Assembly (NCBI RefSeq): GCF_900156605.1
Contig: NZ_FTOA01000003.1
Coordinates: 558,001-622,000, forward strand
Direction: 5' to 3'
DNA from: Insolitispirillum peregrinum
GTDB taxonomy: Bacteria > Pseudomonadota > Alphaproteobacteria > Rhodospirillales > Rhodospirillaceae
DNA length: 64,000 bases
Shown here piece by piece: positions 1 to 8,060 of this stretch; the first letter of the stretch is position 1; the number at the start of each line of letters is the position of its first letter. A program made the position numbers and the translations under genes. The notes under the pieces are model-generated. The model ran no database searches and was not told the origin of the DNA. It worked only from the letters and a program-made list of their open reading frames with translations.

Positions 1-18
1 AATCCCGCAGGCTCGAAC

Positions 19-1152
19 GTGGTTTCGTTCACTGCCGACCGCCCGGACGGGCCGGTGTCAACCGGGGTACACGACAAGTTCAACATGGATGGCCACAAGC
101 TGATGTGGCACCTTGACCGGGTGTCGGCCTGGCAGAAGGGCGAGCGCATTGCGCCGCTGCATCTGGATATGGGGATTTCGTCCGGCTGCAACATGGCCTG
201 CAACTATTGTTATGGCGTGATTCAGGGCCGTTCGGGCTATGGGACGGACCGCAAGGGCAAAACCAACATGCCGCGCGAAGCTGTAATGCGCACCTTCCGC
301 GAGGCGAAAGAGGTTGGTGTCCGCTCGATTGCCCTGATCGGCGAGGGCGAAAACACCCTCCATCCCGACCTCTATGACCTGCTGGACTATGGCCGCGAGA
401 TCGACCTTGACCTGTCGCTGGCCACCAACGGCATCCGCATCGACCACGACCGTCTGGATTCGCTGCTGACCGGGCTGACCTGGTGCCGGATCAACATCTC
501 GGCGGCGACTGAAGAGTCGTTCCAGCGCATCCACAACGTTCCCCAGTTCCACCGCGTGCTGAAAAACGTCGAAGCAATGGTGGCCCGCAAGCAGAGCCAT
601 GGTCATCAGTGCACCATCGGCCTGCAAATGGTGGTCACCCGCGACAACGTGGACGACATTGTCCCGTTGGCCAGGCTGGGCCGTGAGCTGGGCGTTGACT
701 ATCTGGTGGTCAAGGCCTGTTCGGATACCTATGACGGGCGGCTGGATGCACCGCAGAGCGAATACCGTTCGATGGAATCGACCCTGCGCGAAGCCGAAAG
801 TTATTCGACCGACAGCTACACCGTGTCGATCAAATGGCAAAAGCTGAATAATGCCGGCTGGAAAGACTATGATGTCTGCTATGGCACCCAGTTCATTCTG
901 GGGGTCAGTGGCGACGGGCGGGTGTTCCCCTGTGGGCACTGGTTCGATAACCGTGCCGACGAGTTCCTGATGGGCAACGTGGTCGAGCAGTCGTTCCGCG
1001 AGATCGTCGAAAGCGAACGCTATTGGCAGGTACAGGAAAAAATCCGCCGGGTGAACGTCAATCACGATTGTGAAAGCAACTGCAGACAGCATTATATCAA
1101 TAATTTCCTGTGGGGCATCGCCCAGACACCGCCGCACAGGAATTTTGTCTGA
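19..1152 (+). CDS. Radical SAM protein with SPASM-like C-terminus
   Basis: This is a 377-residue radical SAM enzyme. The iron-sulfur ligand motif CNMACNYC lies near residues 57-64, followed by a GEGEN stretch and an LATNG motif typical of the SAM-binding barrel. The last 100 residues hold further cysteines (VFPCGHW, NHDCESNC), consistent with an auxiliary SPASM/twitch cluster. The substrate is not evident; sugar-modifying and peptide-modifying SPASM enzymes both fit. The GTG at 19 is only the first start visible; the true start may be the ATG at 85 or may lie before the window. It precedes the glycan operon by 35 bases and probably belongs to it. Confidence 0.85.
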   Translation: MVSFTADRPDGPVSTGVHDKFNMDGHKLMWHLDRVSAWQKGERIAPLHLDMGISSGCNMACNYCYGVIQGRSGYGTDRKGKTNMPREAVMRTFREAKEVGVRSIALIGEGENTLHPDLYDLLDYGREIDLDLSLATNGIRIDHDRLDSLLTGLTWCRINISAATEESFQRIHNVPQFHRVLKNVEAMVARKQSHGHQCTIGLQMVVTRDNVDDIVPLARLGRELGVDYLVVKACSDTYDGRLDAPQSEYRSMESTLREAESYSTDSYTVSIKWQKLNNAGWKDYDVCYGTQFILGVSGDGRVFPCGHWFDNRADEFLMGNVVEQSFREIVESERYWQVQEKIRRVNVNHDCESNCRQHYINNFLWGIAQTPPHRNFV

Positions 1153-1187
1153 TCGCTGCCTCGTAGGCGTTTGCCAAAGGACCGGCA

Positions 1188-2048
1188 ATGCATATTTTGC
1201 TTTTTGGTGGAACGGGCTGTGTTGGCACAGCCCTGGATGATGTGTGCGCGCAGGCCGGGGTTCGTCTGACCGCCCCCGGGCGGGAACAGGTCGATGTGAC
1301 CAACCAGCGCCAGCTTCAGGATTGCGTGCGCGACACGCGCGCCAATGTGGTGGTTGACTGCACCGCACTGGTGGGCATCAATCCGTGCGAACAACACCCG
1401 GAGACGGCGTTCCTGATGCACGCGGTCAAGACCCACTGGCTGCTGACCGCCTCGCGCGATGTCGGGTCGGCGTTTGTCTTTACCAGCAGCCATGCGGTGT
1501 TTGATGGCTGTTCCGACCAGCCCTATGACGAAACCAGCCCGCCACGGGCGACTTCGGCCTATGCTGCGTCCAAGCTGGCCGGGGAGCAGATGACGCTGGC
1601 CCTGCATCCTCGGGGCTATGTGGTGCGCTTTCCGACCCTGTTTGGCCGTCGGCGCAATCAGGCGCTGGGCTTTGTTGACAAGATGGCGGTGATGCTGTTG
1701 CAGGGCAAAAGCCCGACGGTCGCCGCCGACAAGATCGACAGCCCGACCTATGCCCTTGATGCCGCCGGAGCCTTGCTGGAGACGCTCGGGCAGGGGACGC
1801 CGGGGCTGTATCACCTGTGCAATGCCGGGCAGACCAGCTACCACGGACTGATTTGCCGCCTGCGTGACCGGTTGGGGTTGTCGCAGGAGATCGGCGCGGG
1901 CAAGGACGCCGACTTCCCGGCGCTGGCCCCCAAGCCGCTGCGCACGGCGATGGTGTCGCTGCGCCGCCCGCCGCTGCGTCGGTGGGAGGATGCTCTGGAT
2001 GACTGGATTGCCACCGACCGAACCGCCTTGCAGGAGTTAGCACGATGA
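1188..2048 (+). CDS. RmlD-like sugar nucleotide reductase (SDR family)
   Basis: This 286-residue protein belongs to the extended short-chain dehydrogenase family and looks most like dTDP-4-dehydrorhamnose reductase. The NAD(P)-binding motif GGTGCVG is at residues 7-13, and the catalytic YAASK lies near residue 125. Such enzymes reduce a 4-keto nucleotide sugar or act in the epimerase/reductase step before it. The stop overlaps the next gene by four bases, so it is translationally coupled to it. The rest of a rhamnose pathway (rmlA, B, C) is absent here, so the actual substrate is open. Confidence 0.8.
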   Translation: MHILLFGGTGCVGTALDDVCAQAGVRLTAPGREQVDVTNQRQLQDCVRDTRANVVVDCTALVGINPCEQHPETAFLMHAVKTHWLLTASRDVGSAFVFTSSHAVFDGCSDQPYDETSPPRATSAYAASKLAGEQMTLALHPRGYVVRFPTLFGRRRNQALGFVDKMAVMLLQGKSPTVAADKIDSPTYALDAAGALLETLGQGTPGLYHLCNAGQTSYHGLICRLRDRLGLSQEIGAGKDADFPALAPKPLRTAMVSLRRPPLRRWEDALDDWIATDRTALQELAR

Positions 2049-3253
2049 CTGTCGCCTCTTCCCACCCTTGCGGCGCCTGTGGCGCCAGCGGCCTGCAACG
2101 GGCGTTCGATTTGCCGGCCTTTCCGCTGACCGGCATTTTCGTCCCGCATGGCACCCCGGCCCGCGACGATGACCTGTTCGATCAGGCGGTGGACCTCTGC
2201 CCCGCCTGCGGTCACATGCAACTGGTGACCCGCGTGCCGCCCTCGCGGCTGTACGGTCAGGGCTATGCCAACCGCTCGGCCAACTGCCATGCCACCAGCG
2301 GGGCCAGTGCCTTTCTGATGAACTGGCTGGACCGCCTGCTGGACGGACGCAAGGCCGGCTGCCTGCTGGAAATCGGCTGCAACGACCTGACCATGCTGCG
2401 GGTGGCGGCCAGCCGGGCGAAGCAGGCGGTGGGGATTGATCCGGTGTGGCTGGATACGCCGCTGCCTGCCGATCTGCCGGACGGGCTGAGCATCATCGGC
2501 AACTTTATCGAAAACGTCGATTTCGCTGCCGACCTGCCAGCGGCCCCGGATGTCATCTTCTCGACCCACAATCTGGAGCACATCACCTTTCCGCAGCAGC
2601 AGTTTGCCCGTCTGCTGGACAGTGCCGCTCCCGGTGCCCTGCTGGTGATCGAAGTCCCCGACAGTGACGCGATGGTCCGCAAGGGGCGCTTTGATCAGGT
2701 GTTCCACCAGCACGTCCATTACTTTGGCCTGTCGAGCTTCCTGGCCTTTTTCGAGGCCATCGGCGCCGAGTACGTCACCCATGCCTATGACCGCCACAAC
2801 TGGGGCGGCAGCCTGCTGATCGTCGCCCGCAAGCCCGGTGGCGCGCCCCTGCCTGCCGGGATCGCCCAGCCGCGCCCGCAGCTGGTTCCGGCGTTCACCA
2901 CCGCACAGGTGGCGCAGCGTTTCGGCGCCTTTCAGCGGCGGATGGCTGATTTCATGGATGTGCTGAACGACTTTGACGGCCCGCTGTATGGCTATGGTGC
3001 CGGGCAGATGGTGCCGTCGGTGGCCTATCATCTGGCCTCGGACCTGTCCTGCCTGACCGCTATTCTGGACGATAGCGCCGACCGCCACGGCCTCAGCTAT
3101 CCGCGCCCGGCGGTGCCGATTGCTGCCCCCGGTTCGGTCGATCTGGCCGAGGCCGGGGTGGTGATTCTGGCGCTGGACGGGGTGCGCCCGATCATGAACC
3201 GCCTGCGCGATCTGCGGCCACGGCAGATTTTCATCCCGATCTTTGCGGTGTAA
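2045..3253 (+). CDS. TylCIII/NovU-type sugar C-methyltransferase
   Basis: This is a 402-residue SAM-dependent methyltransferase of the three-domain C-methyltransferase type. The N-terminus carries a zinc-binding cysteine set (CGACG, then CPACGHM near residue 57). The SAM-binding core is visible around LLEIGCND near residue 102, and the C-terminal third looks like the partner domain of these enzymes. The family methylates C-3 of keto deoxysugars such as those leading to branched sugars. It sits between an RmlD-like reductase and an SDR, which supports a role in making a methyl-branched sugar. Substrate specificity is inference. Confidence 0.82.
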   Translation: MTVASSHPCGACGASGLQRAFDLPAFPLTGIFVPHGTPARDDDLFDQAVDLCPACGHMQLVTRVPPSRLYGQGYANRSANCHATSGASAFLMNWLDRLLDGRKAGCLLEIGCNDLTMLRVAASRAKQAVGIDPVWLDTPLPADLPDGLSIIGNFIENVDFAADLPAAPDVIFSTHNLEHITFPQQQFARLLDSAAPGALLVIEVPDSDAMVRKGRFDQVFHQHVHYFGLSSFLAFFEAIGAEYVTHAYDRHNWGGSLLIVARKPGGAPLPAGIAQPRPQLVPAFTTAQVAQRFGAFQRRMADFMDVLNDFDGPLYGYGAGQMVPSVAYHLASDLSCLTAILDDSADRHGLSYPRPAVPIAAPGSVDLAEAGVVILALDGVRPIMNRLRDLRPRQIFIPIFAV

Positions 3254-3268
3254 CGGGGAATCCAAGGA

Positions 3269-4270
3269 ATGCAGGCGATGGGCAGCCCCTCTCTTTTCCT
3301 CGACGGCACAACGATTCTGCTGCTGGGTGGCAGCCGCTTTTTCGGGCGGACCATCCTCTCCGAGCTGTTGGCCAGCGGGGCACGGGTGGTGCGGCTGACG
3401 CGCGGGCTGCGCGATCAGGACCATCCGCCGCAGCACCCCAACCTGATTTGCCTGCACGGCGACCGCAATGATGCGGCGCTGCTGGCCGACATCCGCGACC
3501 GCTATCGCCCGCGGATGGTGGTGGACAACATCCTGTACCATCCCGATGGTGCGCGGATGATGGAAACGGTGTTCGCTGGCGCCTGTGACCTGCTGCTGTT
3601 CACCTCGACGGTGATGAGCTACCTCAACGCCACCCTCAGTGGCGTTTCCTTGCGTGAAGAGCAATGGGAGCGCAGTGTCCACGCCGAGGGGATGGAAGCG
3701 ATCTATGGCGATGGTGAAATCGTCTATGGTCAGAACAAGCGCCAGTGCGAAGACATCCTCAGTCACAGCAAGACGCTGCCCTCGCTGATCCTGCGCCTGC
3801 ACAACGTGGCGGGCGAGGATGACTTTTCCGGCAAGTCGTCGCTGATCCCGCGCGCCCTGTGGCAGGCGGCACGGGCCGGACGACCGCTGTATCTGCGCGG
3901 TACGCCCGACCACAGCTATCAACAGGTGTGGGCGGGGGACATGGGGCGGGTGGTTTGCGGGCTGCTGCGGCGGTTTGTCGAGCAGGGCCGGACCGGGCTG
4001 GCCGATGCCTATAACGTCGCCCTGCCGCCGATCCGGTTGGGGGACTATGTTGCCATGCTGCTGGCGGGCATGGATACTCCGCCCGAAATCCGCTGGGTTG
4101 GCGAGGGCATCGACCGCGACAATCCGAACATCCTTTCTCCCTATCCGCGCAATGTCCGTCTTGATCCGGCGCGGCTGGTGCGTGATCTGGCCCCGGTGGC
4201 GTTGACCCCCTATGCCGACTGGCTACCGTTGCTGATGAGCGAAGCCGCCCGGCTTGAGGAGGGTGGATGA
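3269..4270 (+). CDS. NAD-dependent epimerase/dehydratase family protein
   Basis: This 333-residue extended SDR has the Rossmann motif GGSRFFG near residues 20-26. The region that should hold the catalytic Tyr/Lys pair reads IVYGQNKRQCE near residue 155, so the YxxxK is kept as YGQNK. It follows the methyltransferase by 15 bases and overlaps the next gene by four. It probably reduces, dehydrates or epimerises the same nucleotide sugar; which of these cannot be told from sequence. An ATG nine bases downstream (3278) is an alternative start. Confidence 0.8.
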   Translation: MQAMGSPSLFLDGTTILLLGGSRFFGRTILSELLASGARVVRLTRGLRDQDHPPQHPNLICLHGDRNDAALLADIRDRYRPRMVVDNILYHPDGARMMETVFAGACDLLLFTSTVMSYLNATLSGVSLREEQWERSVHAEGMEAIYGDGEIVYGQNKRQCEDILSHSKTLPSLILRLHNVAGEDDFSGKSSLIPRALWQAARAGRPLYLRGTPDHSYQQVWAGDMGRVVCGLLRRFVEQGRTGLADAYNVALPPIRLGDYVAMLLAGMDTPPEIRWVGEGIDRDNPNILSPYPRNVRLDPARLVRDLAPVALTPYADWLPLLMSEAARLEEGG

Positions 4271-5130
4271 ACCAGCCACTCGCCTGCCTGATCGGAGCCG
4301 ACCTGCCGCTGGGCGACGTGATCCGCGCCCTCGACCTGCTGGTGCGGGCTGGAGTGGCCTCGGCAGCCTCGCCGGTGCGTTGCTTTGTGCCGCCGGAGCG
4401 GATGCCGCTGTGTGCCCCGTGGGGGGAGGCGTTCACGGTCGCCCCCGTTGAGGAGGCTGCCGACGGACTGCCCCGCCAGGTTTTGTATCTCAGCCTTGCT
4501 CCTCTGCCACCGGGGATCACAGGGCGGGTGCTGACGCTGGAGGCGCTGTTGCCCGCCGGGGAAACCCTGAAACAGCGCACCCAATCCTTGCCACAGGCTC
4601 TGCTGGCCGCCTTGGGCCTTACAGAGACAGTCTTGCTGCCCGCCGTGCCACCGGCGGCGGTTCCGTTGCCCGGGTTTGACGTGGCACTGAACTGGCGGGT
4701 TCCGGCGGACTGGCAGCTCAAGACCCTACCGCCCGCGCTGTGGGATGCGCTGGAACAGGCGTTGACGCAACGTGGTCTGCGGGTGACCCGTCAGCCTGAA
4801 CAGGATGATGGACTGGCCGGGTACATGGCATGGTGCGCGTCGGCGCGGGTGATGGTGTCCTGTGTCGGGCTGGGCTGTCACCTCGGTTTGCTGTACCGCC
4901 GTCCAACCGTGATTCTGGCCGGGCCAACGCTGTACGACGAGGCGCTGGACGACCCGCTGTGCCACCTGCTGTCGCCTGTGGACCACTGCCCGCAGCGGCC
5001 CTGCAACGCGCCGCGCTGTTCGTGGTCCCCGAGCGGAGACCTGTCCATGGACGGCTGCATGCCGCGCCATGACCTGTCCGCCATCATCCCCCGTATCCTG
5101 TCATGTCTGGCACAGGAGGCTGTACCATGA
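4267..5130 (+). CDS. Putative glycosyltransferase, GT9-like
   Basis: This is a 287-residue protein with no obvious membrane segments. The part near residues 188-220 (VMVSCVGLGCHLGLLYRRP) resembles the nucleotide-sugar site of heptosyltransferase-type (GT9) glycosyltransferases, where a DSG..H segment is usual; here that aspartate is replaced. The C-terminal cysteines also fit that family. The N-terminal half is divergent and rich in Pro, Leu and Ala, so the family call is tentative. The gene is coupled to both neighbours by ATGA overlaps, which places it in the same glycan pathway. Confidence 0.55.
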   Translation: MNQPLACLIGADLPLGDVIRALDLLVRAGVASAASPVRCFVPPERMPLCAPWGEAFTVAPVEEAADGLPRQVLYLSLAPLPPGITGRVLTLEALLPAGETLKQRTQSLPQALLAALGLTETVLLPAVPPAAVPLPGFDVALNWRVPADWQLKTLPPALWDALEQALTQRGLRVTRQPEQDDGLAGYMAWCASARVMVSCVGLGCHLGLLYRRPTVILAGPTLYDEALDDPLCHLLSPVDHCPQRPCNAPRCSWSPSGDLSMDGCMPRHDLSAIIPRILSCLAQEAVP

Positions 5131-6884
5131 GCCTGTCTGCCCAAGCCACCATCACCTATCTGGACTTCACGGCCTTTCTCGATGGCCTGAGCGGGGCCGA
5201 GCGCGACCATCTGGCGGCCCAGACGCTGCTGTTCGTCTACCCGGTGCTGCAAGCCAACCGTTTTGAACGGATTGAACAGCCGGTCGGTCAGCGCCAGTTG
5301 ATGGCGTCCTGTCAGGCGGCGGGCTGCCGGGTTGATCACGCCATTGCTCACGGCAGCGACGGGCAGGAGTGGCAAATCACCCGCAGCCCCGACGCGAGCG
5401 ATACGCCGCCGCAATGGGTGGTGCTGAACCCGATGATTGCCCTGTGGCCGCTGCTGGGGGAGTTGTGTCAGGTCCTGCGCAGCGCTTTCCCGCACGCAAC
5501 GCTGGTGGTGCATACCTCGGACCAGCATCAGCACGAAAAGCTGATAGGCGGGCCGCGTGCGCCGGTGATTGCGCAAAAGCTGCTCGATCAGGTGGCGACG
5601 GTGGACGCAGTGCTGATTGGTTTTGCCGAACACAGCCTGCTGTCGCTAGTGCTGGGGCAACCGAGCGGGCTGGTTCTTCATCGTCACTCGTCCGCAGAAT
5701 CCGCGCCGCGTGGAGCCTATTTCACCATGGACAGCCTGCCGCGTCCGCCGTCACTGTCCCGCTCGGCAGCCGAACAAAAACGTGGCATCCGGGTCCAGCG
5801 TGGACGGGGCTGTCTGGCGCCGTGTACCTATTGCATCGAGAGCCAGGCCAACCGGGTGGCGGCAGGCGAGCGGCCATGGGACGGAGCCGGGATCAGCGGT
5901 TTTGTCCAGCACATCAACGCGCTGTCTCAGGCGGGCTATTTCTTCATCAACCTGATGGACAGCAGCTTTGAAGACCCCGGGCGGCGCGGGATTGACGATC
6001 TGCGGCTGTTCTGCCGGATGCTGGTCAAGCAACAGGTTCAGGTGTCGATCAAGATGCACCTGCGCGCCGAAACGGTGCAAAAGCTGAGCGATGACGACCT
6101 TGTCCTGTTGAAGTCCGCCGGGGTTGATGTTCTGGTGATCGGCATTGAGTCCGGCAGCAACGAGGAACTGGCCTTCTTTCACAAGATTGCCGACCGTGAA
6201 ACCGCGCAGGCGTCGGTCAGGCGGCTGGAACAGAATGGCCAGTTTGCCACCATCCTGGGCTACATGATGTTCGGCCCGACCACCACCATGGCCATGCTGC
6301 ACGAGAAAATTGCCTTTCTGGGGGCGATCGGGCGCGGCTGGGACTTCCTCAACCTGACCAACCGGGTGCTGGTGTTCTGGGGCAGCCGGATGCACGACCA
6401 GTTGATTGAGCGCGGGCTGGCTGATGAGGATGATGCCCACGTCGGCTGGGTGCCCTATCGCTCTGCCGATCCGGCTGTGGCGGTGCTGGCCGAGCGTTTC
6501 GATGAGCTGAAACGGGCCAGCGGGGTCTATGCCCGGCTGAACAACCGGATGTATGACGCCATCAACCTTGAAAGCCGTCTGCTGAACCCGGCGCACCAGT
6601 CCTATCGCCAGCGGGCGGGCGAGCGTTTCGACCGGTTCCAGCAGGCGCTGCGGGCGCGGGAAGCGGCGCTGTCACAGCGCTATGTCACGGCCTTTACCGC
6701 CTTGCTGGCCGACCCGACCCATCCGTTCGTTGCCGAGGACGAGATTGCGCCGCTGATCGGGCAACTGGATCAGGACATGCAGGCCCTGCTGGCCTTCCTT
6801 GACCCCGGTGAACAGCCGGAAACCCTGCAACTGCAAACCTGGATGTCGGCGGTCAATGTGCTGGGAACCGGGGGGCAGGGATGA
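5127..6884 (+). CDS. Radical SAM protein
   Basis: This 585-residue enzyme has the cluster motif CLAPCTYC near residue 237, preceded by a roughly 230-residue N-terminal domain, a layout shared with B12-binding-type radical SAM proteins, although the cobalamin DxHxxG motif was not seen. The LVIGIESGSN segment near residue 342 and a GYMMFGPTT segment match the SAM barrel of Elp3/B12-type members. The start at 5127 is chosen because AGGAGG lies seven bases upstream and the ATG overlaps the preceding stop; an in-frame ATG at 5103 has no such site. The reaction is unknown. It is the second radical SAM gene in this cluster. Confidence 0.82.
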   Translation: MSLSAQATITYLDFTAFLDGLSGAERDHLAAQTLLFVYPVLQANRFERIEQPVGQRQLMASCQAAGCRVDHAIAHGSDGQEWQITRSPDASDTPPQWVVLNPMIALWPLLGELCQVLRSAFPHATLVVHTSDQHQHEKLIGGPRAPVIAQKLLDQVATVDAVLIGFAEHSLLSLVLGQPSGLVLHRHSSAESAPRGAYFTMDSLPRPPSLSRSAAEQKRGIRVQRGRGCLAPCTYCIESQANRVAAGERPWDGAGISGFVQHINALSQAGYFFINLMDSSFEDPGRRGIDDLRLFCRMLVKQQVQVSIKMHLRAETVQKLSDDDLVLLKSAGVDVLVIGIESGSNEELAFFHKIADRETAQASVRRLEQNGQFATILGYMMFGPTTTMAMLHEKIAFLGAIGRGWDFLNLTNRVLVFWGSRMHDQLIERGLADEDDAHVGWVPYRSADPAVAVLAERFDELKRASGVYARLNNRMYDAINLESRLLNPAHQSYRQRAGERFDRFQQALRAREAALSQRYVTAFTALLADPTHPFVAEDEIAPLIGQLDQDMQALLAFLDPGEQPETLQLQTWMSAVNVLGTGGQG

Positions 6885-8044
6885 GTTATCACCGGATCAC
6901 CCGCCCGCTGGCAACCGTCGCCGGGCCGCTGCGCAACCGGCTGGTCTGCTCGCCGGTCTCGGTCAATCTGGCCGACCCCAGCGGGGCGGTGAATGATGAA
7001 ATCCTCCATTTTTACACCAGTATGGCCCGCTCCGGCGCCGGGCTGGTGACCATTGGCGCAACCTCGGTATCACCGGAAGGCGGCTCGACCGAACACGGGC
7101 TGAAAATCGGCCCGCCCGCGCTGGATGACGGGCTGCGGCAGTTGGCCAGCGCGGTGAAAGCCTGCGGAGCGCTGGTGTCGTTGCAGGTGTTCCATGTCGG
7201 GGCGCAGGGCAACACCGCCCATTCCGGTCAGCCGGTGGTCGGGCCGTCACCCTATACCTGCCCGGACATCGGCATTCTGGCCGAAGAACTGAGCCTGTCA
7301 GCGATCGCCCGCATCGAGGACGAGTTCGCCGAGGCCATCGTCAGGGCGTTGGCGCTGGGCTTTGATTTTGTCGAACTGCATATTGCTCACGGCTATCTGA
7401 TCCACCAGTTCCTGTCGCCCTTTTTCAACCGTCGGCAGGATCATTATGGCGGCTCGCCGGACAATCGCCTGCGCTTTCTGTGCGCCATCCGCGACAAGGC
7501 CGAAACCCGCTCTCCCGGCTGTTTCCGCCGGGTGGGAGCGCGGTTGTCGGCCTGTGATTTCATCGCCGGTGGCTTGCTGCCTGCGGACATGAAGGCGGTG
7601 GTGGGAGTGATCGAGCAGGCCAGTGGTGGCGACGGCGGAGCCTATTACGTGGTGTCGGCGGGGATTTATGAAACGGCGCGTCTGAAATACCCGGCGATGC
7701 GACGCGGTGATTACTGGCGCTGGGCCGGATATCTGGCCGGGTTGACGTCGCGGCCGGTGGTGGCGCAAGGCGGGGTGCGCACCCTGTTGCAGGGCGAGGA
7801 AATTCTCGCTGCCCAGCCGGTGGCACTGATCGGGATGGCGCAGGCGCTGATTGCCGATCCCGATCTGCTGCACAAGGCGCTGGCGGGCGACGAGGGCACA
7901 ACGGCAGTGTGCATTGAATGCGGGCGGTGCCGTTACATCAAGCGGTCGGATTTGACCTTTGATTGCCTGTTGGAGCCGGGGTATCATCCGCGGGTTCGCG
8001 ACACAGCGCATCATCTTGCGGCTCCGGCTCTTCTTTCCAACTGA
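6881..8044 (+). CDS. NADH:flavin oxidoreductase, Old Yellow Enzyme family
   Basis: This is a 387-residue FMN-type (beta/alpha)8 barrel protein. The N-terminus (PLRNRLVCSPV) and the HIAHGYLIHQFLSP segment near residue 167 are hallmarks of the OYE/2,4-dienoyl-CoA reductase group, including the catalytic His region. A cysteine cluster near the C-terminus (CIECGRC) resembles the Fe-S ligand region of the dienoyl-CoA reductase branch but the usual second domain is missing. Such a flavoenzyme is unusual inside a glycan operon; reduction of an enone-type sugar intermediate is one possible role. It overlaps the preceding gene by four bases. Confidence 0.83.
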   Translation: MSYHRITRPLATVAGPLRNRLVCSPVSVNLADPSGAVNDEILHFYTSMARSGAGLVTIGATSVSPEGGSTEHGLKIGPPALDDGLRQLASAVKACGALVSLQVFHVGAQGNTAHSGQPVVGPSPYTCPDIGILAEELSLSAIARIEDEFAEAIVRALALGFDFVELHIAHGYLIHQFLSPFFNRRQDHYGGSPDNRLRFLCAIRDKAETRSPGCFRRVGARLSACDFIAGGLLPADMKAVVGVIEQASGGDGGAYYVVSAGIYETARLKYPAMRRGDYWRWAGYLAGLTSRPVVAQGGVRTLLQGEEILAAQPVALIGMAQALIADPDLLHKALAGDEGTTAVCIECGRCRYIKRSDLTFDCLLEPGYHPRVRDTAHHLAAPALLSN

Positions 8045-8060
8045 CAGGAATAATGAACTA

